From Desulfuromonadaceae bacterium (GTDB taxonomy: Bacteria > Desulfobacterota > Desulfuromonadia > Geobacterales > Pseudopelobacteraceae), in assembly GCA_028712075.1 (NCBI GenBank), contig JAQTQX010000002.1, positions 231,907 to 295,906 on the forward strand: DNA of 64,000 nt. The letters run 5' to 3'. The translations under genes and the position numbers were made by a program. How positions within the stretch are numbered: position 1 is the first letter of the stretch; each line of letters starts with the position of its first letter. Below the pieces are notes generated by a model that saw nothing but the letters and a program-made list of their open reading frames with translations, ran no database searches and was not told the origin of the DNA. Shown here in pieces: positions 8,538-16,417 of this stretch.

Positions 8538-8567
8538 GAGAAGGTCGCATACAGGTGCGGCCTTCTC
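8538..8567 (+). terminator. Intrinsic terminator after the rod-like gene
   Basis: A 12-base stem, GAGAAGGTCGCA paired with TGCGGCCTTCTC (one G-T pair), with a 6-base loop, followed by CATTTTC. The GCC-rich stem and following Ts fit a rho-independent terminator for 8137-8433. Confidence 0.6.
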
Positions 8568-8624
8568 CATTTTCAGAATCGGGCTTCGTAGATTACCCAC
8601 GCTTTGCATTCCTGCTGGTGGCCG

Positions 8625-8694
8625 GGAGTTCCGGGGACACCTTATTTATCTCGTTTGAATTAAATAAGGTGTCCCCGGAATTTTTGCCAACTCC
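8625..8694. repeat. REP-like palindrome at the end of the helicase gene
   Basis: A perfect 20-base inverted repeat (8629-8648 and 8661-8680) containing CCGGGGACACCTTATTT, with a 12-base loop. It is enclosed by a second short inverted repeat GGAGTT/AACTCC (8625-8630 and 8689-8694). Palindromes with a GGGGACACC core are, from general knowledge, typical of REP elements mobilised by IS200-like REP-associated tyrosine transposases, but no transposase is present here. Its outer arm overlaps the helicase stop codon, so it may also act as that gene's terminator. Confidence 0.6.
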
Positions 8695-11600
8695 TACCCA
8701 CCCCGCCGATTATCCTCAAACATCTCCACCGGCATCGGATGCCGCAGTCGCCACACTACCTTGATCGGCCGCTCGCTCTCGTAACTCACCATATCCACCG
8801 GCCCCAGATAGGTAAACGGCACCGTAACACCATTGGGCTTCTTCTTCTGACCGCGAGCAAAGACCAGGATCGTGTAACCCCGCTCCTGATGGTGAATCAG
8901 GTTCTGACCGTCGGTGTGGTGCTGCGCGGTATTCGCCTGTGACTCCCAATGCATGAGCTCTCTGCTGATGGGGTAATCGGCATACATGGTGCTGGGAGAA
9001 AACTCCTTCTCGGTCTTCTGAAAGGTGACTAACAGCACATAGGTCTTTACGTCTGCAAAGTGAAACGAACCCACGCCGGTCTGCCCGGCGGTCTCCAAAT
9101 TCGCCCTGCCAAAGACCGCCTGAATCTCCTTGCCGCCGTAATGGGCATGCAGTTCCAACGGGCAGGCAAAGGGGAGCTGCGGAATCAGGCCGCTAACCTC
9201 GGTGGTATCCTGCGACCAAGCAAGGATTTCGTCCAGATCGGCCAGTATCGACGGATTGCGTGCCAGGCGGCGGAAGGCATCGTCCAGAGAGGTAATGCCG
9301 AGATTGCTCCCCTTGTCCCCCCAAAGCCGGTAGTACACCGACATGACAGAGTTCCCCGCGATCGACAGCGCTTCGTCAATGGCCCCCTGGGCAACCTTTG
9401 CGAGGACATCACGCAGCAGGGCAATTTCCCGCGGGCCGTTGATGAAGGCGGCCCGTACGAGAGTCTTACTCAGCCGCACCAGATCAGGATCAGTGGGGAT
9501 TGGACCTAGCAGCGCCTTGGCTTTCCATTCTGACCATGTTTCCTTGACCAACAGCACTTCTGGATCGTAGTCGTGATAGCGGATAAAATTGCCGAAAGTC
9601 AGTTTCTGTCCGCTTTCGCTGGTGAAGGTCTGCAACCGGTCCGGCACCTGCACATTCAGCTTGCCGAGGTTCTCCCTGATGTTCTCCAGCACATACTGCC
9701 GGGAGAGGCGGTCGAGCTGAATGGAGCAACCGGCCGGGAGGTGGGGGAAATCCTGCTCCACTTCCTTATCGATGGAAAAGCGGTGCCGGGGGAGGAGCGC
9801 TTTCAGCTTGGTATCGACCCGGTAGCGGCGGTGGGTCTGGCCGACGAAGTCGAGCACGGTGAGACAGTCTTTGCCCGGTGCATGGCGCAGGCCGCGCCCG
9901 AGTTGCTGGAGAAAAACGGTCAGGCTCTCGGTGGGACGGAGGAACAGCACCGTGTTGATCTCCGGGACGTCCACCCCTTCACTCAGCTTGTCCACGGTAA
10001 AGAGGAAAGTAAGCCGGCCGTTTATCAGGTCGTCCAGCAACTCTTGGCAACGATCACCATCTACCCCAGAAACAAAGGCGGCGGCAGGGATTCCCAAATC
10101 GGTGAAGGTGTCGGCCATAAACTGGGCATGCCTGATCGTGACACAGAAACCGATCCCTTTGATGGTGGTAAGATCGGGTTCGTAGCGGTTGAGGGCGGAG
10201 ACAATGGCATTGACCCGCTTCGTAGCGCTGACGTTATCCAACACATAGACGTTTTCCAGGGCAGACTCGTTATATTTACCGTTGCGCCAGAACTGCTCCC
10301 CGTTGATGGCGATCGGGTCGGCAACGCCGAAATAATGGAAAGGGCAGAGGAGCTTTTCTTCCAGCGCTTCCGGGAGACGGATCTCGGCGGCAAAGCGGTT
10401 ACCAAAGTCGGCGGCCACATTGTCGCCATCCATCCGCTCCGGGGTAGCGGTCAGGCCGAGGAGAATCTGGGGGGTAAAGTGATCGAAGAGCGGCCGATAG
10501 CTGCTGGCGACACCATGGTGAGCTTCGTCAACCACGATGTAGTCGTAGAAGCCGCTCCCTACCTGCTCCCAGAGGCGGCGGTTAGTCAACATGCCGACGG
10601 AACAGAAGAGGTGTTCCAGGCGGTTGGCCTGAAACTGGCCGACCAGCAGTTCACCGAAGTTCTGGTCGCGGAGGACATTGGCAAAGGTGGCTTGGGCTTG
10701 CTGGAGAATCTCCTGCCGGTGGGCCACGAAAAGGAGCTTGGCCTGCTTCTGTTTCTTATCGAAGAAGCGTTTGAAGTCAAAGGCGGCGACCACCGTCTTG
10801 CCGGTACCGGTGGCGGCAATCACCAGGTTGCGCCAGCGATCATGGGCAGTACGCTCCCGATCAAGTGCCTCCAGAATTCGTTCCTGAAACGGGTGCGGGC
10901 TCAGGTCGAAGAAGACTGCCGGGCCGTTTGATCTGGGGTTGCGGGCACGATCGATGGCTGTGCGGAACAGAGCCGGATTCTCGGCATCAAAGGGAATGAA
11001 TTCGCGACTGTTCCAGTAGGTCTCAAATTCGACGGAAAACTTTTCGAGAATGTGTCCCATATCCTGCGAGGTAGCCTTGAGGTTCCATTCCAGACCGCTG
11101 GTGATGGCAGCATGGGACATATTGGCTGAGCCGATGTAGGCCGTGGAAAAGCCGCTGTTGCGCTTGAAGTGGTACGCCTTGGCATGGAGCCTGGTTCTCT
11201 CGGTGTCGTAGGAGACGCGAACCTCAACGTTCGGCAGATGGGCCAGCCACTCCACCGCCGGGGCATCGGAAGCCCCCATGTAGGAGGTGGTAATCAACCG
11301 CACCGGCACATGACGATCTCGCAGATCCTCAAAGGCCGGCATCAGCAGGCGCAGGCCAGACCATTTGATAAAAGAAACGAGGATATCTACCCCATCGGCG
11401 GAGCGCATCTCTTCCAGCAATTCATGACCAAGCTGTGGTTCCTGCGGTGAACCGGTGAAGAGACTGCTTTCTGTCAACGAAGTGTGCGGTCGGGGAATGC
11501 CTGGCTTGCCGTAATGCGGTGGAGTGATTTCGAGGAGGATCGGCTTTTGATCTTGGATCAGAAGATGTTTGTCAAGATGACTTCGACCCGGTTCGCTGGC

Positions 11601-11828
11601 GACGTAACCGAGAATATGATTACAGAGGACGAGGCGCTTCTCCGCGTCAGATTCTTCGCGAAGGGCCTGTTCCAAAACCTTGGCCACAAAGGAAGCATAC
11701 TTGGCTGGCTGTTCTTCCGGATCGATCTTTCCAAAAACAGTCCGTAATTCCGGTCGCAAAGCCAGAGCATCGCGAAGGTATTCATCGATAAGTGCTTCGT
11801 ATATGCCTGGAGTGACGCTTTTTATCAA
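8694..11828 (-). CDS. PLD-like nuclease / SF2 helicase / DUF3427 protein
   Basis: A 1044-residue multidomain protein. Residues about 100-270 form a phospholipase-D-like domain with HAKAYHF (near 213) and GSANMSHAAI (near 231), a restriction-nuclease-type PLD half-site. Residues about 310-690 are a superfamily 2 helicase: Walker A ATGTGKTVV near 341, VDEAHHG near 433, and the C-terminal lobe with QQLGRGLRHAPGKD near 640. The rest (about 700-1040) matches DUF3427. The architecture resembles type I/III restriction translocases and occurs in predicted phage-defence loci; it probably translocates on and cuts foreign DNA, which is inference. No methylase is adjacent. GC content looks higher than in flanking genes, a sign of transfer. 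A Fic gene follows upstream on the same strand (77 bases apart). Confidence 0.85.
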   Translation of the reverse strand: MIKSVTPGIYEALIDEYLRDALALRPELRTVFGKIDPEEQPAKYASFVAKVLEQALREESDAEKRLVLCNHILGYVASEPGRSHLDKHLLIQDQKPILLEITPPHYGKPGIPRPHTSLTESSLFTGSPQEPQLGHELLEEMRSADGVDILVSFIKWSGLRLLMPAFEDLRDRHVPVRLITTSYMGASDAPAVEWLAHLPNVEVRVSYDTERTRLHAKAYHFKRNSGFSTAYIGSANMSHAAITSGLEWNLKATSQDMGHILEKFSVEFETYWNSREFIPFDAENPALFRTAIDRARNPRSNGPAVFFDLSPHPFQERILEALDRERTAHDRWRNLVIAATGTGKTVVAAFDFKRFFDKKQKQAKLLFVAHRQEILQQAQATFANVLRDQNFGELLVGQFQANRLEHLFCSVGMLTNRRLWEQVGSGFYDYIVVDEAHHGVASSYRPLFDHFTPQILLGLTATPERMDGDNVAADFGNRFAAEIRLPEALEEKLLCPFHYFGVADPIAINGEQFWRNGKYNESALENVYVLDNVSATKRVNAIVSALNRYEPDLTTIKGIGFCVTIRHAQFMADTFTDLGIPAAAFVSGVDGDRCQELLDDLINGRLTFLFTVDKLSEGVDVPEINTVLFLRPTESLTVFLQQLGRGLRHAPGKDCLTVLDFVGQTHRRYRVDTKLKALLPRHRFSIDKEVEQDFPHLPAGCSIQLDRLSRQYVLENIRENLGKLNVQVPDRLQTFTSESGQKLTFGNFIRYHDYDPEVLLVKETWSEWKAKALLGPIPTDPDLVRLSKTLVRAAFINGPREIALLRDVLAKVAQGAIDEALSIAGNSVMSVYYRLWGDKGSNLGITSLDDAFRRLARNPSILADLDEILAWSQDTTEVSGLIPQLPFACPLELHAHYGGKEIQAVFGRANLETAGQTGVGSFHFADVKTYVLLVTFQKTEKEFSPSTMYADYPISRELMHWESQANTAQHHTDGQNLIHHQERGYTILVFARGQKKKPNGVTVPFTYLGPVDMVSYESERPIKVVWRLRHPMPVEMFEDNRRGG

Positions 11829-11904
11829 ATTTTGGCCTCATTGCTTTTGCGGCAATTGCTTAAAATTGATGGGCAAGGCGGGCTGCATTTTTAATTCGTC
11901 AAAC

Positions 11905-13023
11905 TTATTGAAAACACATCTTTAGTTCGTATCTAACCGAACGACCTTGTCCTATACGCTCCAAGATTCCAATCACATGCAACTGATCCAACTCCCTATA
12001 AGCCGTCACTCGACTACAATGCGTCATGGAAGCAAACTTCTGTGTAGTTACTCCACCCTGAAACCCATCCGGACCTGCATCCAACAATCGGTTGATAACC
12101 TTCTTCTGTCGATCCGTCAGCTTGTCCTGGGCATGTGTCCGCCAAAACTCGGCCTTGGAGAAAACACCATTGAGCATATCGTCGGAATGTTTTATCGCTC
12201 TCGCATAGCATCCCAGAAACCAGACCAGCCACTCTGTAACGTCACAAGATCCTTTTTGAGTCTTCTCCAGTATATTGTAATAGTCTTCTCGCTCGCTCAT
12301 GATCTCGGCTGATAGAGTGTAATACCTGACACGCTGCTTATCATCCTGGGCCAGCGCCATATCAGTCAGCGCCCGCGCAATTCGACCATTACCGTCATCA
12401 AAAGGATGAATCGTGACAAAACGTAAATGAGCAATTGCCGCACGAATAATCCCTTCAACATTCCCCAGGCTATCGTCCCACCATGACAGAAAATTCTGCA
12501 TCTCCTGGTCAAGCCGGTCTGATGGCGGTGCCTCGAAGTGGACCCTCTCCCTGCCTATCGGTCCCGACAATACTCTCATCGGTTCTTCGCTGTCCCGCCA
12601 GCCTCCGACCTTGATCTTATGCATGCCGGAATAGCCGGTAGGAAAAAGGGCAGCCTGCCAGCCCCAAAGACGCTCTGAGGATAATATTGAGTCGTAGTTC
12701 TGGGTTGCATCAATAAGAACCGAAACGAGATCATCGACTCTTCTGTCAAACGGCAATCCGGCAGAGGGAAGCCCCAGCTTCCGTGCTACAGAAGAACGGA
12801 CGGTATGAACATCCAGCTGCTCCCCTTCGATAGCAGAGGTCTTGATGGCTTCTTCCACAAGGATTTCCGCCTGGGCCTGATGCTCCAGGTTGAAACCAAG
12901 GCTGGCCACCTTGCTGAGCAGCTTGCCCTGCAATAGGCGGCATTCTCCCAACGGCATCAGAAGTGCGTCTGTATCCCACGTCAGGGCAGGCCATGCGCTA
13001 TGTTGCCAAATATATTTGATCAT
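11905..13023 (-). CDS. Fic-domain protein (DUF4172-Fic-winged helix)
   Basis: A 372-residue Fic protein. The N-terminal YIWQHSAWPALTWD region (2-16) is DUF4172. TSAIEG (62-67) fits the inhibitory-helix motif (S/T)xxxE(G/N), so activity is expected to be self-restrained. The catalytic motif HPFDDGNGR is at 206-214. The C-terminus (about 320-372) is a winged helix (CSRVTAYRELDQL). Fic enzymes usually transfer AMP or related groups to target proteins; targets cannot be predicted. The start at 13023 is chosen because it begins the DUF4172 motif; an upstream ATG at 13092 would add 23 atypical residues. It precedes the PLD-helicase gene on the same strand and may be co-transcribed with it. Confidence 0.88.
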   Translation of the reverse strand: MIKYIWQHSAWPALTWDTDALLMPLGECRLLQGKLLSKVASLGFNLEHQAQAEILVEEAIKTSAIEGEQLDVHTVRSSVARKLGLPSAGLPFDRRVDDLVSVLIDATQNYDSILSSERLWGWQAALFPTGYSGMHKIKVGGWRDSEEPMRVLSGPIGRERVHFEAPPSDRLDQEMQNFLSWWDDSLGNVEGIIRAAIAHLRFVTIHPFDDGNGRIARALTDMALAQDDKQRVRYYTLSAEIMSEREDYYNILEKTQKGSCDVTEWLVWFLGCYARAIKHSDDMLNGVFSKAEFWRTHAQDKLTDRQKKVINRLLDAGPDGFQGGVTTQKFASMTHCSRVTAYRELDQLHVIGILERIGQGRSVRYELKMCFQ

Positions 13024-13129
13024 AATGGTGTTCTCTAATCGCTTCATATGAATATGCGATTTACGATTAACACAGCAGTCTGTTAAAGGCAATTCATATT
13101 ATTCACTGTTGGTAATTACTACGCAAAAA

Positions 13130-13317
13130 GCTTGCTGAATGTCCTGTAAAACGCCTGTAACAGGCGCAGCTGTTGGTCAGTGGATAATAGTGACGGGCGA
13201 TGAGGTGACGATCAAGGGGAGCTCTGGAACGCTGGTCGGTGCGGTGAAGTACGCGGCACAAAAAAAGAACCTGAGTACCAGGGAAGAGGTACTCAGGTTC
13301 GGTAAAGATGGCGTCCC
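13130..13317 (+). pseudogene. Decayed recombinase tail, copy 1
   Basis: The plus strand encodes VTGDEVTIKGSSGTLVGAV followed by KYAAQKKN, the C-terminal pattern of a site-specific recombinase. It is closely parallel to the fragment at 14131-14345 (IRGGRLALAGAI, RIAAKKKN). Upstream frames contain stops and no catalytic domain. The reading ends at TGGCGTCCC (13309-13317), the same nine bases that begin the 3' end of tRNA-Glu at 14346-14354. I therefore read it as the last part of a lost integrase with part of its attachment site. Whether the enzyme was of the serine or tyrosine type cannot be told from this piece. Confidence 0.45.
13268..13299 (+). terminator. Hairpin at the end of recombinase tail 1
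   Basis: A perfect 12-base stem, AACCTGAGTACC with GGTACTCAGGTT, and an 8-base loop, preceded by a run of seven As. A comparable hairpin stands at the same place in copy 2. No T-run follows on the plus strand; read on the minus strand the A-run becomes a T-run, so it may terminate minus-strand transcription coming from the MNT/HEPN unit. Confidence 0.5.
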
Positions 13318-13399
13318 AGGGCGGATGAATACGATAACTGGGAAATGTATCATGATTTTAGTAGTTTATTTCAAAACTGCCGTAATTGTGATTGAATAG

Positions 13400-13717
13400 T
13401 TAGGCAACTTCAATTCCATTCATTCTAATTTCATGAATCAAAGGAACCCACGTATCGTTACTGTACGAATCAGCCGAAACCGGGACAGGGTGAATCCTGG
13501 TATCGATCCGCCACGCAAGTTGTGTCAGCATCTTTCCTTCCTTAAATCGGTCATGGCCAAAGTCACTCGATATAATGGCCACATCAAAATCACTATCAGA
13601 TGTGTCATTACCTGTAGCAACAGACCCATAAAGTAAGGCTTTATCAACATGAATACCACGCAGTGATACTGCTGTGACAAACTGGCCGATTATATTTCTG
13701 ATGTCTTGCGTAACCAT
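13400..13717 (-). CDS. mntA: MNT-family nucleotidyltransferase antitoxin
   Basis: A 105-residue minimal nucleotidyltransferase. GSVATGNDTSDSDFDVAI carries the family motif GSxxxG..SDxD, with two aspartates to bind metal; a third acidic position is likely in the following RIDTRIHPVPV strand. In HEPN/MNT (type VII) toxin-antitoxin systems this protein neutralises the HEPN RNase by adding AMP to it. The start at 13717 (MVTQDIRN) is chosen over a longer frame from 13771 because it gives the normal length. It overlaps the HEPN gene by 28 bases and follows it in the same operon. Symbol given by family only. Confidence 0.8.
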   Translation of the reverse strand: MVTQDIRNIIGQFVTAVSLRGIHVDKALLYGSVATGNDTSDSDFDVAIISSDFGHDRFKEGKMLTQLAWRIDTRIHPVPVSADSYSNDTWVPLIHEIRMNGIEVA

Positions 13718-14088
13718 TTGTAAACCTTCTTTATCTCCCGGTACTTCAACTGGGCAAAATCTTTGGTGCATTTCTGATAAAATTCCATTTTGGCGTCAGG
13801 ATATCTCGCTTCAGTATGGAACTCCATAAATTCGGCCAACTGATCCATTCTTTCCTCAGAAAACTCAATTCCTGTCCTGGCGGCAAGCATTCCCAAAGAA
13901 TGTGAAAACGGGGCGTGCTCTCCGGAATGTTTCACAACAAGTGCCTTGAGTAGTTTTTCAATTGCAAGGTGACCAAAGAAAAGTGCATACGGAAATTTCT
14001 TGGAACGGAGCAGAGTTGCTCCGGTATCAAGATCGTATTCTGAACTTTCCAACCAATAGGTCACTGTTTTTGCTATATCCACACTCAT
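13690..14088 (-). CDS. hepT: HEPN-domain toxin
   Basis: A 132-residue HEPN protein. YWLESSEYDLDTGATLL and FGHLAIEKLLKALVV are the first helices of the family, and ARYPD is the usual motif of the subgroup paired with MNT. The canonical RNase motif R-x4-6-H of HepT-type toxins is not evident, so RNase activity may be altered or the catalytic residues sit elsewhere. ATG at 14088 is preferred; an upstream TTG at 14124 would add 12 residues. No clear ribosome-binding site precedes either. It is the first gene of the pair and lies between two recombinase remnants, consistent with a module carried on or exchanged by a mobile element. Confidence 0.78.
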   Translation of the reverse strand: MSVDIAKTVTYWLESSEYDLDTGATLLRSKKFPYALFFGHLAIEKLLKALVVKHSGEHAPFSHSLGMLAARTGIEFSEERMDQLAEFMEFHTEARYPDAKMEFYQKCTKDFAQLKYREIKKVYKWLRKTSEI

Positions 14089-14130
14089 GAGCTGATTATT
14101 ACGCGAAAAATTGTTACTTAGCAAGTGTCA

Positions 14131-14345
14131 CAATGGAACCGCAGATCAGTCTTAGCTGAAAAAGAGCTGCTGGATACGTCAAAGCCGTTTAGCAAGCAAT
14201 ATCTGCAGCAGTTGGTGAAGGAATCGTTCTCAAGGATGGAGTAGCGCAGATTCGTGGTGGGCGCCTGGCTTTGGCAGGTGCGATACGAATTGCGGCTAAA
14301 AAAAAGAATCCGACAACTTCAAAAAAAGTTATCGGATTCATTGAT
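14131..14345 (+). pseudogene. Decayed recombinase tail, copy 2, abutting tRNA-Glu
   Basis: Plus-strand translation gives WNRRSVLAEKELLDTSK and then KQYLQQLVKE; after a frameshift near 14220 it continues IVLKDGVAQIRGGRLALAG and AIRIAAKKKN. This is the C-terminal pattern of site-specific recombinases and is homologous to the piece at 13130-13317. The frame would read straight into the reverse complement of the tRNA-Glu 3' end, as happens when an integrase gene ends in its tRNA attachment site. The catalytic domain is absent, so the gene is dead. The recombinase class is uncertain. Confidence 0.55.
14307..14338 (+). terminator. Hairpin between recombinase tail 2 and tRNA-Glu
   Basis: AATCCGACAACT pairs with AGTTATCGGATT with one mismatch and an A-rich loop. 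It follows an A-run; on the minus strand this gives a stem followed by Ts just downstream of the tRNA, so it is well placed to terminate tRNA-Glu transcription. Confidence 0.6.
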
Positions 14346-14423
<78 letters not shown>

Positions 14424-14486
14424 GTATGAACCTGTCACGCCGTTCCATTTAAGGAATCATGCCCAATGAAGCGCGAAAGGATGTGT

Positions 14487-14515
14487 TTTATACCCAACTA
14501 ATCTGCGGATGTCAA
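14487..14515 (-). promoter_or_regulatory. Consensus sigma70 promoter of tRNA-Glu
   Basis: On the minus strand TTGACA (14515-14510), a 17-base spacer and TATAAA (14492-14487) lie 64 bases before the tRNA, so a short 5' leader is processed off. Confidence 0.8.
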
Positions 14516-14531
14516 TATTTTTTACCACTGT

Positions 14532-14550
14532 TCGCATAACAATTATGCGA
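14532..14550 (-). terminator. Hairpin after the NlpC/P60 gene
   Basis: A perfect 8-base stem TCGCATAA/TTATGCGA with a 3-base loop, followed on the minus strand by ACAGTGGTAAAAAATA. It is a weak terminator-like structure ending the long minus-strand sulfur run. Confidence 0.4.
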
Positions 14551-14565
14551 GCTGTCTAAAATGGC

Positions 14566-15471
14566 TCAATTCTCTCCATACCAGCGTCTGACAATAAAAA
14601 TATCATTATGTGTGCCACTCGCCGGCCAAAAATCTGCCGGGCGGCGTATTCGCATTATTTCGGATATTCTCTGTGCCAGCGAAGTCATTACCACCCCTCC
14701 ATTGCCCGGTTCGCCGCATCTCAGACGACTTTCTATGACGGTCTGCCGGTCAAGCACAATAATGACATGACCACGCCAGACAATCAGATCAAGGGGCTGA
14801 AGTTTTGTGATGATATCGGTGCCCTTCATGCCGGCAATTGCCACACCCTGACCGTATGATATCAGCTGCGAAGTGTTGCGCGGAGTGTACCCTCCTGTGG
14901 CAAAATAGAGCAAACCAGAGCAGTCAAGTCCGGCAAGCGGTGAGCGTTCACGGAGGTTGTACCAGCCACTCAGTTCGGGCACTCCGTCAGGAACGTTGCC
15001 GCCCCAGACATATTCCCTGCCGGAAGATGCTGTCAGTGCCGATAGTATCTCTGCGCGCCCGGGTAGCAGCCGTTTGCGCTCTGCAGGCCTCCGATGTTTC
15101 AGCCGAAGGGAGCGGCCGTCGACAAACAGCTGAGCTTTTGGTGGGGCTGTGTACTCATCAGTTGTGACTTGATAGATATCAATCGTGCCGGAGTGGATTT
15201 TCTTCAGAATGGTAAAAACGGATCCTGGCAAGGCGATATATTCAAGTTCTCGCACTTGTCCGCACGAGTCAGTTGTAATTTTTTGGCCGCCCTTCCCTCC
15301 AAACACAGCTCTGAACTCGTATGTGTTGAGTACCGGGGTGGCTGTCACTGCAACGCCAAATTCGGCAGCCGTTGCCGGCACCAGAGTGCATCGGAACAGA
15401 AGAATGAGAAAAAGCAGACAGCGGCCTGAGCAACTGCACCATTGCGCAATATGCCGGCTCCTGTCAGACAT
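14566..15471 (-). CDS. Secreted NlpC/P60 cell-wall hydrolase
   Basis: A 301-residue protein with an N-terminal signal or anchor segment (about 19-36, LLFLILLFRCTLVPATAA), an SH3-like middle region (about 75-125), and an NlpC/P60 domain. The catalytic residues are Cys184 in GLDCSGLL and His235 in WRGHVIIVL, with Glu247 a candidate for the third residue. The family cuts peptide stems of peptidoglycan in the periplasm. The YVWGG segment (155-159) is the usual substrate-cleft strand. It overlaps the DUF523 gene by 8 bases and is the last gene of a minus-strand run. Confidence 0.82.
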   Translation of the reverse strand: MSDRSRHIAQWCSCSGRCLLFLILLFRCTLVPATAAEFGVAVTATPVLNTYEFRAVFGGKGGQKITTDSCGQVRELEYIALPGSVFTILKKIHSGTIDIYQVTTDEYTAPPKAQLFVDGRSLRLKHRRPAERKRLLPGRAEILSALTASSGREYVWGGNVPDGVPELSGWYNLRERSPLAGLDCSGLLYFATGGYTPRNTSQLISYGQGVAIAGMKGTDIITKLQPLDLIVWRGHVIIVLDRQTVIESRLRCGEPGNGGVVMTSLAQRISEIMRIRRPADFWPASGTHNDIFIVRRWYGEN

Positions 15472-16411
15472 GGTTGCGGAGCATCAATTGAGCGGGGTGG
15501 GGAAACAGATATACCTGCTCTTTGAGATACTGCTGGTCGTACTTGCGAATATAGTGCCTGAGCAGGGTCACCGGCACGATCAGCGGCAGTTGCTGATCAT
15601 GATACCGACGGATAACATCCAGAAGTTCTGCCTTCTCATCAGAAGAAAGCTGCTGTTTGAAATATCCCGGTATATGCTGAAGAACGGTGCTGTTTTTCCA
15701 TGTTGTCGCATGCAGCGCCAATCCTTTCATAAACAGCTCTGCATAGCGTCGGAACAAATCGGGCGGTGACAGTTCCCTCGCATGACCGACCAGAGCGCCC
15801 ATTGCACGGTAGATCGCCGGGCTGTGAGCCATCATCAGCAATTTGTGAGCAGTATGAAACTCGACCAGCTGGTCGACTGTTGGTCCAGACGCCTGAAAAT
15901 CCTTCCAGCGTCGATAGCTGAAAATTCTTTCGATGAAATTTTCACGAAGAGCCGGGTCATTCAGGCGCCCCTCCTCCTCCATCGGCATCAGCGGAAAATG
16001 GTCGGCAACTGCTGCGGCGAACAGCCCCCTGCCGCTTTTAGCGGCTGAGTTTTTGTTGTATACCGTGACTCGAAACAGGCCAGAACTGGGGGAGTTTTTC
16101 TTGAAAATAAAACCGCACAGATCTTCATTCTCAAGCTCTTTAACTTTTGCCGCGCAGTACGACAGCATCTGATCAGTCAGGTCAGTGCGGGATCTGCCGG
16201 CAATCAGTCGGGGGGTGGCAGGATCGCCTTCCAGCCGCATGGCCTCGCGGGGAACCGGCAATCCGCAGCCGACTTCCGGGCAGACCGCTACAAAACGGAA
16301 ATAGCTTCCGAGGGTATCGGTGATGTAGCTGTCGTGTTTATGGCCGCCGTCATAGCGGACCTGCTCACCCAGGAGGCAGGAGCTGACGCCGATATTGATG
16401 AGATCCTTCAT
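15464..16411 (-). CDS. DUF523-DUF1722 protein (TudS-like domain)
   Basis: A 315-residue protein with an N-terminal DUF523 domain (about 5-160) and a C-terminal DUF1722 (YbgA-like) domain (about 180-305). DUF523 is the domain of the iron-sulfur thiouracil desulfurase TudS. Here SCLLG (Cys12), CPEVGCG (Cys44, Cys49) and Cys99 are present, but the segment usually written SPSCG is SPSSG (107-111), so the cluster ligand set may differ. It sits 6 bases after the PatB-like gene, inside a run of cysteine and transsulfuration genes, which supports a sulfur-related role. The exact reaction is not known. Confidence 0.8.
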   Translation of the reverse strand: MKDLINIGVSSCLLGEQVRYDGGHKHDSYITDTLGSYFRFVAVCPEVGCGLPVPREAMRLEGDPATPRLIAGRSRTDLTDQMLSYCAAKVKELENEDLCGFIFKKNSPSSGLFRVTVYNKNSAAKSGRGLFAAAVADHFPLMPMEEEGRLNDPALRENFIERIFSYRRWKDFQASGPTVDQLVEFHTAHKLLMMAHSPAIYRAMGALVGHARELSPPDLFRRYAELFMKGLALHATTWKNSTVLQHIPGYFKQQLSSDEKAELLDVIRRYHDQQLPLIVPVTLLRHYIRKYDQQYLKEQVYLFPHPAQLMLRNHV

Positions 16412-16417
16412 AGAGAA

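Noticed and set aside
9573..10931. A 452-codon open frame antisense to the helicase gene
   Set aside because: It mirrors the codon bias of the GC-rich helicase on the other strand; its translation has no domain pattern, while the helicase frame has every expected motif.
13139..13399. An 86-residue plus-strand gene
   Set aside because: Its protein-like part is the recombinase tail; the remaining codons run into the downstream gene without a family, so I call a pseudogene fragment.
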